Of a DNA stretch of 64,000 nucleotides, positions 17,851 to 26,204 are shown one piece after another. The translations under genes were made by a program, and so were the position numbers. Source of the stretch: Bacteroidota bacterium (GTDB taxonomy: Bacteria > Bacteroidota > Bacteroidia > AKYH767-A > 2013-40CM-41-45); the NCBI GenBank assembly GCA_016713765.1, contig JADJON010000001.1, positions 1,426,001-1,490,000 on the forward strand, in the 5' to 3' direction. Under the pieces are notes generated by a model that searched no databases, was not told where the DNA came from, and worked only from the letters and a program-made list of their open reading frames with translations. The stretch's first letter is position 1. The number at the start of each line of letters is the position of its first letter.

Positions 17851-18330
17851 TTAATATGGAGTCTTATCGGGTTTGATGATCCAATCGCGAAACACCTGCA
17901 TGGCGTCGGGATCGGGCGTATGGATCATTGTGATCTTGCGTTCGGTGGGTAGCACGTTGATCTCTTCGTAAATGAACGCGTCGTCGAAACCCGCTTCCGC
18001 GGCTTCGTGGCGGGTGTTCGCATAAAAGACCCGGTCGGGTCGCGCCCAGTAGATGGCGCCAAGGCACATGGGGCAGGGTTCGCAGCTGGTGTAGATGTCA
18101 CAGCCGGTGAGTTGGAAGGTGCCCAGGCTGCGGCAGGCATCGCGAATGGCGACCACTTCGGCGTGGGCGGTAGGGTCGTTGGTCGAGGTCACGCTGTTGG
18201 AGCCACGGCCGACGATCTTTCCGTCCTTGACGATCACACAACCGAAAGGCCCACCCTGGTTGGTGGAAGAACCGTTCCGGGAGAGCGCGATCGCTTCCTT
18301 CATGAATGGGTTGTGCTGCTGTTCAGGCAT
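17851..18330 (-). CDS. guaD: Guanine deaminase-type nucleoside/nucleobase deaminase
   Basis: A 159-residue cytidine-deaminase-fold enzyme. Zinc ligands are H56 in HAE and C86/C89 in PCPMC, with E58 as the proton shuttle. The C-terminal HTPDPDAMQVFRDW region resembles Bacillus-type guanine deaminase rather than tRNA adenosine deaminase. It would convert guanine to xanthine, feeding the xanthine dehydrogenase encoded nearby. It is divergent from xdhC, with about 115 bp between them. The tRNA deaminase TadA is the main alternative; the purine context favours guanine deaminase. Confidence 0.82.
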   Translation of the reverse strand: MPEQQHNPFMKEAIALSRNGSSTNQGGPFGCVIVKDGKIVGRGSNSVTSTNDPTAHAEVVAIRDACRSLGTFQLTGCDIYTSCEPCPMCLGAIYWARPDRVFYANTRHEAAEAGFDDAFIYEEINVLPTERKITMIHTPDPDAMQVFRDWIIKPDKTPY

Positions 18331-18444
18331 AGTCAGGAAAAGCCGGTGGAACTAGTCGCCGGCGCCGTGAAAATACGATTTCCCTGGCAGAAGCATCCCG
18401 CCAGCTCGACTGTGTTGCCTATTTTTATGCCAACGATCTTCGTC

Positions 18445-19386
<942 letters not shown>

Positions 19387-19491
19387 GAGGGCAGCTTTTT
19401 GAAAATGGGGCCTGCGCTTTTCGTTGGTTATTATCAAATGTCCCTATTTTATTGGTTGTGCATTCTTGGAAGGTGTCGTCATTTTGCTTTG

Positions 19492-19854
19492 ATGAGTCAT
19501 AAAAAACTTTTAGCCTTTCAAAAGGGATTCGAGTTGGCCATGGAAATATTTCGCTTAACTAAATCATTTCCGAAAGAAGAGGTTTTTGCTTTAACGAGTC
19601 AAATCAGGAACTCTTCAAGATCTGTCTGCGCAAATTTGTCGGAAGGGTACAGAAAAAGAACTTATAGGGCGCACTTTATGTCAAAGCTTACTGATGCTGA
19701 CATGGAGAACTCTGAAACCGGTGTTTGGTTGGATTTCGCAATGGCTTGCGGATATCTGAACCAGGAAAAGTATCAGGCATTAATTCGTGATAATGAAGCC
19801 ATAGGCAGATTGATTGGCTACATGATCAATCATATCGACGAATTCAGAAGATGA
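19492..19854 (+). CDS. Four-helix-bundle protein (23S rRNA intervening-sequence type)
   Basis: A 120-residue all-helical protein of the family first seen in 23S rRNA intervening sequences and related to Avd of diversity-generating retroelements. It shows the signature start LLAFQKGFELAMEIFRLTKSF, the FALTSQIRNSSRSVCANLSEGY core and a conserved C-terminal helix ending NHIDEF. The start at 19492 fits the family; an upstream frame from 19327 is read out of repeat DNA. It is AT-rich compared with both neighbours and bounded by inverted heptamer arrays between two convergent purine-pathway genes, suggesting that it travels as a small element. No molecular function is established for free-standing members. 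Confidence 0.85.
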   Translation: MSHKKLLAFQKGFELAMEIFRLTKSFPKEEVFALTSQIRNSSRSVCANLSEGYRKRTYRAHFMSKLTDADMENSETGVWLDFAMACGYLNQEKYQALIRDNEAIGRLIGYMINHIDEFRR

Positions 19855-19907
19855 GTTCTGGAAAATTGATTCAACCCAAGCATCAACCAAACGAACGGCG
19901 GCCCCAC

Positions 19908-19947
19908 GCACCGCCCACCGCCCACCGCCTACTGCCTACTGCCTACC
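19908..19947 (-). repeat. Right heptamer array, inverted relative to the left one
   Basis: On the minus strand this reads (GGTAGGCAGTAGGC...), the same 7-bp units as at 19201-19386 but in opposite orientation. A TAG in one unit is the stop codon of the adjacent HpcH-type gene. Confidence 0.88.
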
Positions 19948-21369
19948 CCTCCTCCCTTGCAAGATCCGATAGAACGAGCGGCTGCGGATTTCTTCGAGGG
20001 TTAGGCCGGTGACGAGGGCTTCTTCTTCGCTGATGGCGCCGGAGTTCAGGGCACGCAGGAAGTAGTTGAGCAGGCCTTGTCCGGTTGCTGCATCGTCGAA
20101 GATGTCGCCGGACAGGGTGGCTTGAGCCGCCTTTTCGACGAAGTGCCGAAGCCGGATGGCAGCGTCTTCGTAGCTTTCGAGGAAGAAGGTGTAAACGGCG
20201 GCGTAGCGCATCGGGAGTTGTGCGGGGTTGAGGTCCCATCCCTGGTAAAAGCCATTCACCAATGAATGGGTGGAGTGACCAAAGCAGAGCTTCCAGGCGC
20301 GGTGCACAACGCGGGTATTCTCTTCGTGCTGTTCGGGCGTCAGATTATCTCCTTTGTGCGGGCCGATCGGCATGACATTCGTGGCTCCATCAGAGAGAAA
20401 GATGCCGGTGCCGGTGAGGGCGACTTTCGTCATGTGATGCGCGAAATCGCAAACCGGATGGTCCATTGTCTGATAACGTGCGGTGATGTTGCAGGAAGCG
20501 GTGTAGTCGTAGGTGCCGAAGTGGGCGGCGATACAACGTCCTTCTCCGGCCATGATGAGTCCGCGCAAGGGGTTGCGGCCGTCTTTGTCCATGATTGCCT
20601 GCGTCGCCTCCACCATCATTTCCATCTTGAGGCTGCCTTCCTGCATCCGGAATTGTGCTTCGATGAGTTTGAAGCATGCCACCAGGGCGCGGATCTGTTC
20701 CGGGATGGTCACCTTCGGGAGCATGACGACAAAGTTGTCGGGCAGTTTACCGTTGGTTTCCGTGAGGAGTGCGGTGAGGAACAGGTCGAGGGTGCGTACA
20801 CCCCGCGCTTTGAGGTCTTCGGTGAACGGTTTGATGCGGATGCCGATGAAGGGCGGCAAGGAATTTTCGCGCATCCCTTTAGCCACTTCCGCGGCAGCCT
20901 GGATGGCCGTTTGGTCTTCTTCTTCGTCCGGGCGATTACCGAAGCCGTCTTCGAAGTCGATGCGGAAATCTTCGAGGGCTTCCCGTTCGAGTTTGGCAAT
21001 CACCTTTTCATAGACCGTGTAGGGTAGCCAGGCGGGGTGTTTCTTTCGATCTGCAGGCGCCATTTCGCCCAGCTGTTTACTGAGCGTTGCAATGCTGGTT
21101 GCGTCGGTCGGGAGTGATTCGTGACCGGTAAGACCGAGGACACGTGCGAGCACGGTGAAATCGGGTGCATAGGTTCTCAGGCTGCGCAGTGCGATCTCGC
21201 CCATGCGGCGTGCAGAGTCGTAGCGGAACAGGTTGGCGCCGCCATAGACGGTATGAACCGGTTGACGGTCGGGTCGGTCGCCGGGGTACACCTTTTGAAA
21301 AGCCAGGTTAGCCTGCCGAAGTTCGTCGAGAATAGCGTTTCGCGTATTGGTATCAAGGGTGGTTTTCAT
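19936..21369 (-). CDS. HpcH/citrate-lyase-beta-like enzyme (DUF6986 type) of the ureide operon
   Basis: A 477-residue TIM-barrel protein of the citrate lyase beta/malate synthase superfamily. Metal and substrate motifs are visible: RIDFEDGFG (near 138), IGIRIKPF, KMEMMVEATQAIMD and LIMAGEGRCIAAHFGTYDYTAS. It is the last gene of a nine-gene minus-strand operon for xanthine-to-ureidoglycolate breakdown. No dedicated ureidoglycolate lyase was found in the window, so it could act on ureidoglycolate or on the glyoxylate it releases (a malate-synthase-like condensation). That is inference; no member's reaction is known to me with certainty. Its C-terminal RRGRQ and stop come from a heptamer array. 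Confidence 0.75.
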   Translation of the reverse strand: MKTTLDTNTRNAILDELRQANLAFQKVYPGDRPDRQPVHTVYGGANLFRYDSARRMGEIALRSLRTYAPDFTVLARVLGLTGHESLPTDATSIATLSKQLGEMAPADRKKHPAWLPYTVYEKVIAKLEREALEDFRIDFEDGFGNRPDEEEDQTAIQAAAEVAKGMRENSLPPFIGIRIKPFTEDLKARGVRTLDLFLTALLTETNGKLPDNFVVMLPKVTIPEQIRALVACFKLIEAQFRMQEGSLKMEMMVEATQAIMDKDGRNPLRGLIMAGEGRCIAAHFGTYDYTASCNITARYQTMDHPVCDFAHHMTKVALTGTGIFLSDGATNVMPIGPHKGDNLTPEQHEENTRVVHRAWKLCFGHSTHSLVNGFYQGWDLNPAQLPMRYAAVYTFFLESYEDAAIRLRHFVEKAAQATLSGDIFDDAATGQGLLNYFLRALNSGAISEEEALVTGLTLEEIRSRSFYRILQGRRGRQ

Positions 21370-21387
21370 ACGAGCGGGAGGATGGGA

Positions 21388-21594
21388 TTACTTGAGCAGT
21401 TCGATGAGCAGCACGATCATTATTGGGGCTATCAGCAGGAGCACCAGGATCGCATAGGCCTGCCGGTGTGCGAAATTCAGGGTGAATCCGGCTGCAGAAT
21501 TTTTTTTCGGTGCCCACACGCGCGGATCTTCGCGGTTGTGATAGCACCAGCCCCATTTCCAGGGATCATGAACCGTTTTGTGCCGTTCGCTCAT
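21388..21594 (-). CDS. Small DUF5808-like membrane protein
   Basis: A 68-residue protein with a conserved-looking cytosolic half (WCYHNREDPRVWAPKKNSAAGF) followed by one membrane helix (about 48-66). The DPRVWAPK...GFTLNFAH stretch resembles the DUF5808 domain. The ATG at 21594 fits the spacing from hiuH (22 bp); the longer frame overlapping hiuH is discarded. It sits inside the ureide operon, between hiuH and the HpcH-type gene. Function unknown; a role at the membrane with PuuD or a ureide transporter is only a guess. Confidence 0.65.
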   Translation of the reverse strand: MSERHKTVHDPWKWGWCYHNREDPRVWAPKKNSAAGFTLNFAHRQAYAILVLLLIAPIMIVLLIELLK

Positions 21595-21616
21595 GTTATG
21601 ATGTGCAGGATGATGG

Positions 21617-21958
21617 TCAGCTTCCGCGATAGGTAGAATATCCGTAAGGACTGAGCAGGAGGGGAACGTGATAGTGTGAACTATCCCGTAGATCGAATAC
21701 GACCTCCACCCATGGATAGAAGCCTTGTACATTGGTTCGTTGGAAATAGGTCGCGGTTTCAAAGCGCATCCGATACGTTCCGGGCGGGAGGACACGGTCG
21801 GGTAGTACGAATCCCGGGATACGGCCGTCGTTGTCGGTTTCTCCCTGCGCGACGCGTTCCCAATGATCGGGTCCGGTACGTGCCTCGAGCATGACTGGGA
21901 TGCCGGAAGCCGGCTTGCCGGTCGCGGTATCGAGTACGTGGGTGGTGATCTGACTCAT
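21617..21958 (-). CDS. hiuH: 5-hydroxyisourate hydrolase
   Basis: A 113-residue transthyretin-like hydrolase. It has the TTHVLDTATGKPA start and the diagnostic C-terminal YRGS tetrapeptide, with HYHVPLLLSPYGYSTYRGS closing the fold. It hydrolyses 5-hydroxyisourate, the product of urate oxidation, to OHCU. Its start overlaps the uraD stop by 4 nt. Confidence 0.95.
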   Translation of the reverse strand: MSQITTHVLDTATGKPASGIPVMLEARTGPDHWERVAQGETDNDGRIPGFVLPDRVLPPGTYRMRFETATYFQRTNVQGFYPWVEVVFDLRDSSHYHVPLLLSPYGYSTYRGS

Positions 21959-22458
21959 GCGATTAGTTTTTGGAGTCGAAGCAAGGTGATCTTGAGTTGT
22001 TCTCCCGCGGCGATGTTCAGTTCGGTTGTTCGGTCGTTCGCTAGCCGTTGCTGCAACAGGTCAAGCATTTCATCAGCACTTTTACCGTTAGCGCAGACGA
22101 TGAAAATGAAGCCGAACTTCTTTTCGTACTCGTCATTTCCTTTGGCCAGCGCTTCGAGCGTTGACTGTGATGCGTTGCCGACAGCAGCTTGTTCTTTTCC
22201 GGCGAGGTGGCTGGTGGATGCGAACTTTTTTGTCAGGCTATCCAGGTCGCCGATTTTCGGATGATGCGAGAACGCTTCCAGCCAGTCGGATGCCGTTGTG
22301 GTGGACCATGCCTGCTCCGCAACCTGCAAACAACTGGCTGTGTCGCGGAATGGGCGGGCAGCCAGCATGAGCGACACCCAGCGCTGCGCGCCACAGCAAT
22401 TGTGCAGCGTCTGGCGGGCTTCATTTTCCGGCAAACTATTGAGGGCTTCGAGCGACAT
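21955..22458 (-). CDS. uraD: OHCU decarboxylase
   Basis: A 167-residue UraD that decarboxylates OHCU to (S)-allantoin. Signatures are the HHPKIGD motif with catalytic histidine, the YEKKFGFIFIVCANGKSA core and the helical C terminus. The start at 22458 (MSLEALNSLP) is preferred over 22476, as it fits the family N terminus and leaves 4 nt from the allantoicase stop. It overlaps hiuH by 4 nt, so successive enzymes are translationally coupled. Confidence 0.95.
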   Translation of the reverse strand: MSLEALNSLPENEARQTLHNCCGAQRWVSLMLAARPFRDTASCLQVAEQAWSTTTASDWLEAFSHHPKIGDLDSLTKKFASTSHLAGKEQAAVGNASQSTLEALAKGNDEYEKKFGFIFIVCANGKSADEMLDLLQQRLANDRTTELNIAAGEQLKITLLRLQKLIA

Positions 22459-22462
22459 GTGA

Positions 22463-23482
22463 TCAGGGCTTCCCAATAGTTCCGAAGAGTCGCAGACGGC
22501 TTACACCTCCGTCCGGATAGATATACAGGTGGACGTGCGAGATCCGCTGGTGCTGTTTAATTTCCGACTTGTAGGTATGTTCGTGATCCGCCTGTAGCTT
22601 TTGTCGTGGGAGCAATTCGGTCCACTGGATCTTGTCGTCAGCTAAATCGGGGTCCTTGCCCTCCGGCAGATAGCAGCCTTCCAGCGAACAGCCATCGGGG
22701 TAGTTTCCTTTGAAGTGGCAGGTGTCCACCAGAATTTCATCAATCGTTCCGGGATGTGCCAGTCGGATGATGACCCAATCGCGGTTGTTGGGTGTTCGGT
22801 TGCGTTTGGTTTCCCATCCGTCTCCCATGTTCACCCCGCGGCCGGGCATGAGGAGGTTGTCCATGTGGGAGAAGAACATGTCGTTGCACAGGATCGCCTT
22901 GGCGCCGTTCAGGGCGGAAGCCAGGTCGACGCGATCATTACTGCCGACTTTGCTCCAGTCCTTTTTCACCTCCCCGTACACTTTGAGTCGGGCGACTCCG
23001 CCATCGGGATAGATGTGCAACTTGACGTGCGTTACCAACTGTTGGTGATCGCAGGCGTAAAAATTCTGACTGCCCGGTTGAAGCGGGGACTTGGGTAAGA
23101 TCTCTTTCCATTCCACGGCGGCGGAATCAAGAACAGCGGCATCGGGGAAGTCGGGGCGATAGCAGGCTTCGATGGAAGCGTGTGGTGGATGGTTGCCCAG
23201 GAAGTGGTTGGTGTCGATGTCGAAGCCGCGTACGATGCCCGGCGCGCCTAAGCGGACGATGCACCAGTCGTGGCCGGGAACACGTTTCCTGCGCGACTCC
23301 CAACCGTCCATCCACTTGCCGCGGTCGGTGTATTTGTCGGGGATGAAGATGCCGCGTCCCGATTTCACCAGATTTTCCTTCTCGGCGAAAAAGTCGTCGG
23401 TACACAATAGCGCTTCGGCGCCCAATTGGGCGGCGGCCAGGTTGATCAGTCTGGTAAAGGCCGGTGCGTCGTGCTGGTTCAT
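22463..23482 (-). CDS. alc: Allantoicase
   Basis: A 339-residue allantoicase that splits allantoate into ureidoglycolate and urea. It is built from two similar halves, each with a galactose-binding-like fold: GDGWETKRNRTPNNRDWVIIRLAHPG in the second half mirrors MDGWESRRKRVPGHDWCIVRLGAPG in the first, and each half repeats a D(T)xHFxGNxPxxxSxExCY segment. It overlaps allB by 4 nt. Confidence 0.96.
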   Translation of the reverse strand: MNQHDAPAFTRLINLAAAQLGAEALLCTDDFFAEKENLVKSGRGIFIPDKYTDRGKWMDGWESRRKRVPGHDWCIVRLGAPGIVRGFDIDTNHFLGNHPPHASIEACYRPDFPDAAVLDSAAVEWKEILPKSPLQPGSQNFYACDHQQLVTHVKLHIYPDGGVARLKVYGEVKKDWSKVGSNDRVDLASALNGAKAILCNDMFFSHMDNLLMPGRGVNMGDGWETKRNRTPNNRDWVIIRLAHPGTIDEILVDTCHFKGNYPDGCSLEGCYLPEGKDPDLADDKIQWTELLPRQKLQADHEHTYKSEIKQHQRISHVHLYIYPDGGVSRLRLFGTIGKP

Positions 23483-24831
23483 GCCTGGTGTAGAAGAATT
23501 TTTCCGGGTGGCGAAGATACGAACCCGCCACGGTCGTATGCCAGTTCGCCATTAACCCAGGTTTGCTCAACCACGCCGAAAACCATCTCGCCTTCGTAGG
23601 GGGTGACTTTGTGACGGAACTGGATGTTGTTCCGGTTGATCTTCATTTTCTTATCCGGGCTCCAGATGACCAGGTCCGCATCGGCTCCGACCTGGATGCG
23701 ACCTTTTTTAGGCAAGCCTAAAAAATCGGCTACCCGTGTACTCATCCAGGCGGCGACCTCTTCCAGGGTGTTCTTGCGTTGTTTGGCCAGCGTCCAAACG
23801 ACCGGTAAGGAGAACTGGATGGAGGCAATGCCGCCCCAGGCCGCTTTCAGATCGCCGGAGTCGAGCTCTTTGGTTTCCGGAGGAGCGGGTGAGTGATCGG
23901 TGACGATGAAGTCGAGTGTGTGATCCGTCAAGGCATCCCACAACAGCTGGTTGTTCGCGGCATCGCGGATCGGTGGCGCGCATTTGAAGCGCGTGTCGGC
24001 GTCGGGGATTTTTTCCGAGGAGAAGTAGACGTAGTGCGGACAAGTTTCTGCAGTGAGCGGCAAGCCTTTGGCGCGCGCCTCGCGGATCATCGGTAAAGCC
24101 GAGGCGGAAGAAAGGTGGACGATGTGCGTCCGAACTTTGTGTTTTTCACATAAGGCGATCAACTGTCGTACCGCTTCATCCTCCCAGGTGTTGGGTCGTG
24201 AATGCAAGTAGGCATTATAGGAGTAGTGGTCGTCCTCCAATTCCGCCTGACCCGGATGGGAGTTGTCGAGTTCCGCATGGGCCAACAAGGGCAGGCCGAG
24301 TTTAGCCAGGATCGGCGCGACGCGGTCGAGTTCCTTCATCGAGGTTTCCGGAAATTCATCGATCCCGGAATGTGTGAGGAATACCTTGAAACCAAGCACA
24401 CCGGCCTTGGCGAGCGCTTCGAGTTGATCGGAATTGCCGGGTACAATGCCGCCGTAGCATCCGAGGTTCACCATCAGTTTTCCCTGTGCGGCATCGAGCT
24501 TGGCTTGTAGCGCTTTGGTGTTGGTGGTGACGGGTGAGGAGTTCAGCGGCATATCCACCAGTGTGGTGATACCGCCGGCTGCAGCGGCTTTGGTCATGGA
24601 CTCAAAGCCTTCCCAGTCGGTTCGACCCGGCTCGTTGATGTGTACGTGCGAATCGATGAGTCCGGGCATGATGAGGGATTCGCCGGCTTCGATGAACGGG
24701 AAGCCTTTCGGTGCGGACCATTTCCCGGGTTCGATCGACAGGATGGTTCCATTCCCGATGAGTAAGGTCACGTCCCGGATACCGTCGGGCAGGAGCACCC
24801 GTTTACTGTGAATGGCTTTTTCGGCTTCCAT
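23479..24831 (-). CDS. allB: Allantoinase
   Basis: A 450-residue amidohydrolase. Metal ligands are visible as HVH in IDSHVHINEPG, the carboxylated lysine in GFKVFLTHSG, the histidines in LLAHAE and THIVHLSSA, and Asp in FIVTDHSPAP. It hydrolyses allantoin to allantoate. Dihydroorotase is the related alternative, but the surroundings (puuD, alc, uraD, hiuH) make allantoinase clear. It starts 6 nt after puuD. Confidence 0.95.
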   Translation of the reverse strand: MEAEKAIHSKRVLLPDGIRDVTLLIGNGTILSIEPGKWSAPKGFPFIEAGESLIMPGLIDSHVHINEPGRTDWEGFESMTKAAAAGGITTLVDMPLNSSPVTTNTKALQAKLDAAQGKLMVNLGCYGGIVPGNSDQLEALAKAGVLGFKVFLTHSGIDEFPETSMKELDRVAPILAKLGLPLLAHAELDNSHPGQAELEDDHYSYNAYLHSRPNTWEDEAVRQLIALCEKHKVRTHIVHLSSASALPMIREARAKGLPLTAETCPHYVYFSSEKIPDADTRFKCAPPIRDAANNQLLWDALTDHTLDFIVTDHSPAPPETKELDSGDLKAAWGGIASIQFSLPVVWTLAKQRKNTLEEVAAWMSTRVADFLGLPKKGRIQVGADADLVIWSPDKKMKINRNNIQFRHKVTPYEGEMVFGVVEQTWVNGELAYDRGGFVSSPPGKILLHQA

Positions 24832-24837
24832 GTTTTC

Positions 24838-26166
24838 TTATTGTAAGGAGGCTCCCTGGTTGATCCAGTCTCCAATGAGTTGGCGTTCCGCCTCCGTCAT
24901 GCCGGTCTTATTCGCCTGGGGCATGGTGTGCGTTTGCACGGCACGTACGAGAATCCGGTCGGCCATTTTTTTGATCTGATCCGGGGTGTCGAACATGACG
25001 CCATTCGGCGCGATTTTCTGTACGTCGTCGGTCGGCTTCGCGGAATGACAGGATATACAACGCTCTTGAAAGATGGGAGCGACCTGAGAGAAGGATACAG
25101 GCTTACCGCCGGTTGTTGAAGGCTTCGGGGCGGTTACGACAATCAGCGCGAATAAGGCGATGGCGGCAAGTGGTAACATGCTGGCTGCATGGATTCCTTT
25201 TTCATGCAGATTGATGTAGTGACGAACCGCCACGCTTCCCAGGGTCAGACCCGCAAGGATTGCCCAGTTCCAGGCGCCTCCGTAGGTGACGGGGAAGTGG
25301 TTGCTGATCATCACATAGATGACCGGCAAGGTGATGTAGTTGTTATGCAGCGAGCGAAGGCCCGCAAATTTTCCCAGCGTCGGGTCGGGTGTTTGTCCGC
25401 GACGCGCCGCGGCTACCAGCGCTTTCTGGGCAGGAATGATCACGAAGAAGACATTGCCGGCCATGATGGTGCCCAGCAGCGCGCCGATGTGCATAAAGGC
25501 TGCTCGTCCGCTCAGGTAGCGGGACAAGAGCCAGGCCAGTAAGACCACGATCATGAAGCCGATTACTGCAAACAAGCTCTTTCTTTCCAGTAAAGGTGAC
25601 TTGCACAGCGCGTCGTAAATGAACCAGCCTGCAAAGAGGGATCCAATTCCTATGCCGATTGCTTGCAGGGGACTGATGTCGCGTACCGCAGGGTCGACCA
25701 TGAATGCCTTGGCGTTGAAGTAGTACACGATCGTCAGCAGCAGCATACCGGTCAGCCAGGTGAAATAGGCTTCATACTTGAACCAGTGGAGTTTTTCCGG
25801 CAGTTTTTTGGGGGCGTTTTTATACTTCTCTACATAGTAGAATCCCCCACCGTGAATGGCCCAGAGGTTGCCGGCGAGTTCATCGCGCAAGTCCTTCGTG
25901 CGGTTGAGACTGTTTTCGAGGAAGATGAAATAGAAGCTGGCGCCGATCCAGGCTACTCCGAGTACTACGTGTGCCCAGCGAACGATGAGGTGCAGCCAGT
26001 CGAGGAGATGGGGTTGCCAGCCCAGTGTGCCGGCACCTTGCCACAGCAGGTATCCCAGCGGCAGGAGGATGGCTGCTCCGACCAGCACATTTCGCCAGGA
26101 GCGGATCGTGTTCAGGTCCTCTTCCAGTTCGTCTTTACGCGGATCGGGTGTTTCGGTCTGTTGCAT
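24838..26166 (-). CDS. puuD: Membrane urate oxidase PuuD with cytochrome c domain
   Basis: A 442-residue protein with eight or so membrane helices (DUF989-type urate hydroxylase/dehydrogenase), including WAHVVLGVAWIGASFYFIFLEN and the LRSLHNNYITLPV segment, followed by a C-terminal cytochrome c domain with CISCH near residue 367 and a likely distal Met in HTMPQANKT. It oxidises urate to 5-hydroxyisourate and passes electrons to the respiratory chain instead of to O2 directly. It sits between xdhB and allB, so each gene order step matches the pathway. Confidence 0.94.
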   Translation of the reverse strand: MQQTETPDPRKDELEEDLNTIRSWRNVLVGAAILLPLGYLLWQGAGTLGWQPHLLDWLHLIVRWAHVVLGVAWIGASFYFIFLENSLNRTKDLRDELAGNLWAIHGGGFYYVEKYKNAPKKLPEKLHWFKYEAYFTWLTGMLLLTIVYYFNAKAFMVDPAVRDISPLQAIGIGIGSLFAGWFIYDALCKSPLLERKSLFAVIGFMIVVLLAWLLSRYLSGRAAFMHIGALLGTIMAGNVFFVIIPAQKALVAAARRGQTPDPTLGKFAGLRSLHNNYITLPVIYVMISNHFPVTYGGAWNWAILAGLTLGSVAVRHYINLHEKGIHAASMLPLAAIALFALIVVTAPKPSTTGGKPVSFSQVAPIFQERCISCHSAKPTDDVQKIAPNGVMFDTPDQIKKMADRILVRAVQTHTMPQANKTGMTEAERQLIGDWINQGASLQ

Positions 26167-26204
26167 AATCTGCAGCCGAAAGTTACGCTTCCCGTCTATA
26201 CGGC

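Noticed and set aside
20266..21027. Long plus-strand open frame (253 codons) opposite the HpcH-type gene
   Set aside because: It is antisense to a conserved enzyme with clear motifs; the protein has no domain character and arises from GC-rich codon bias.
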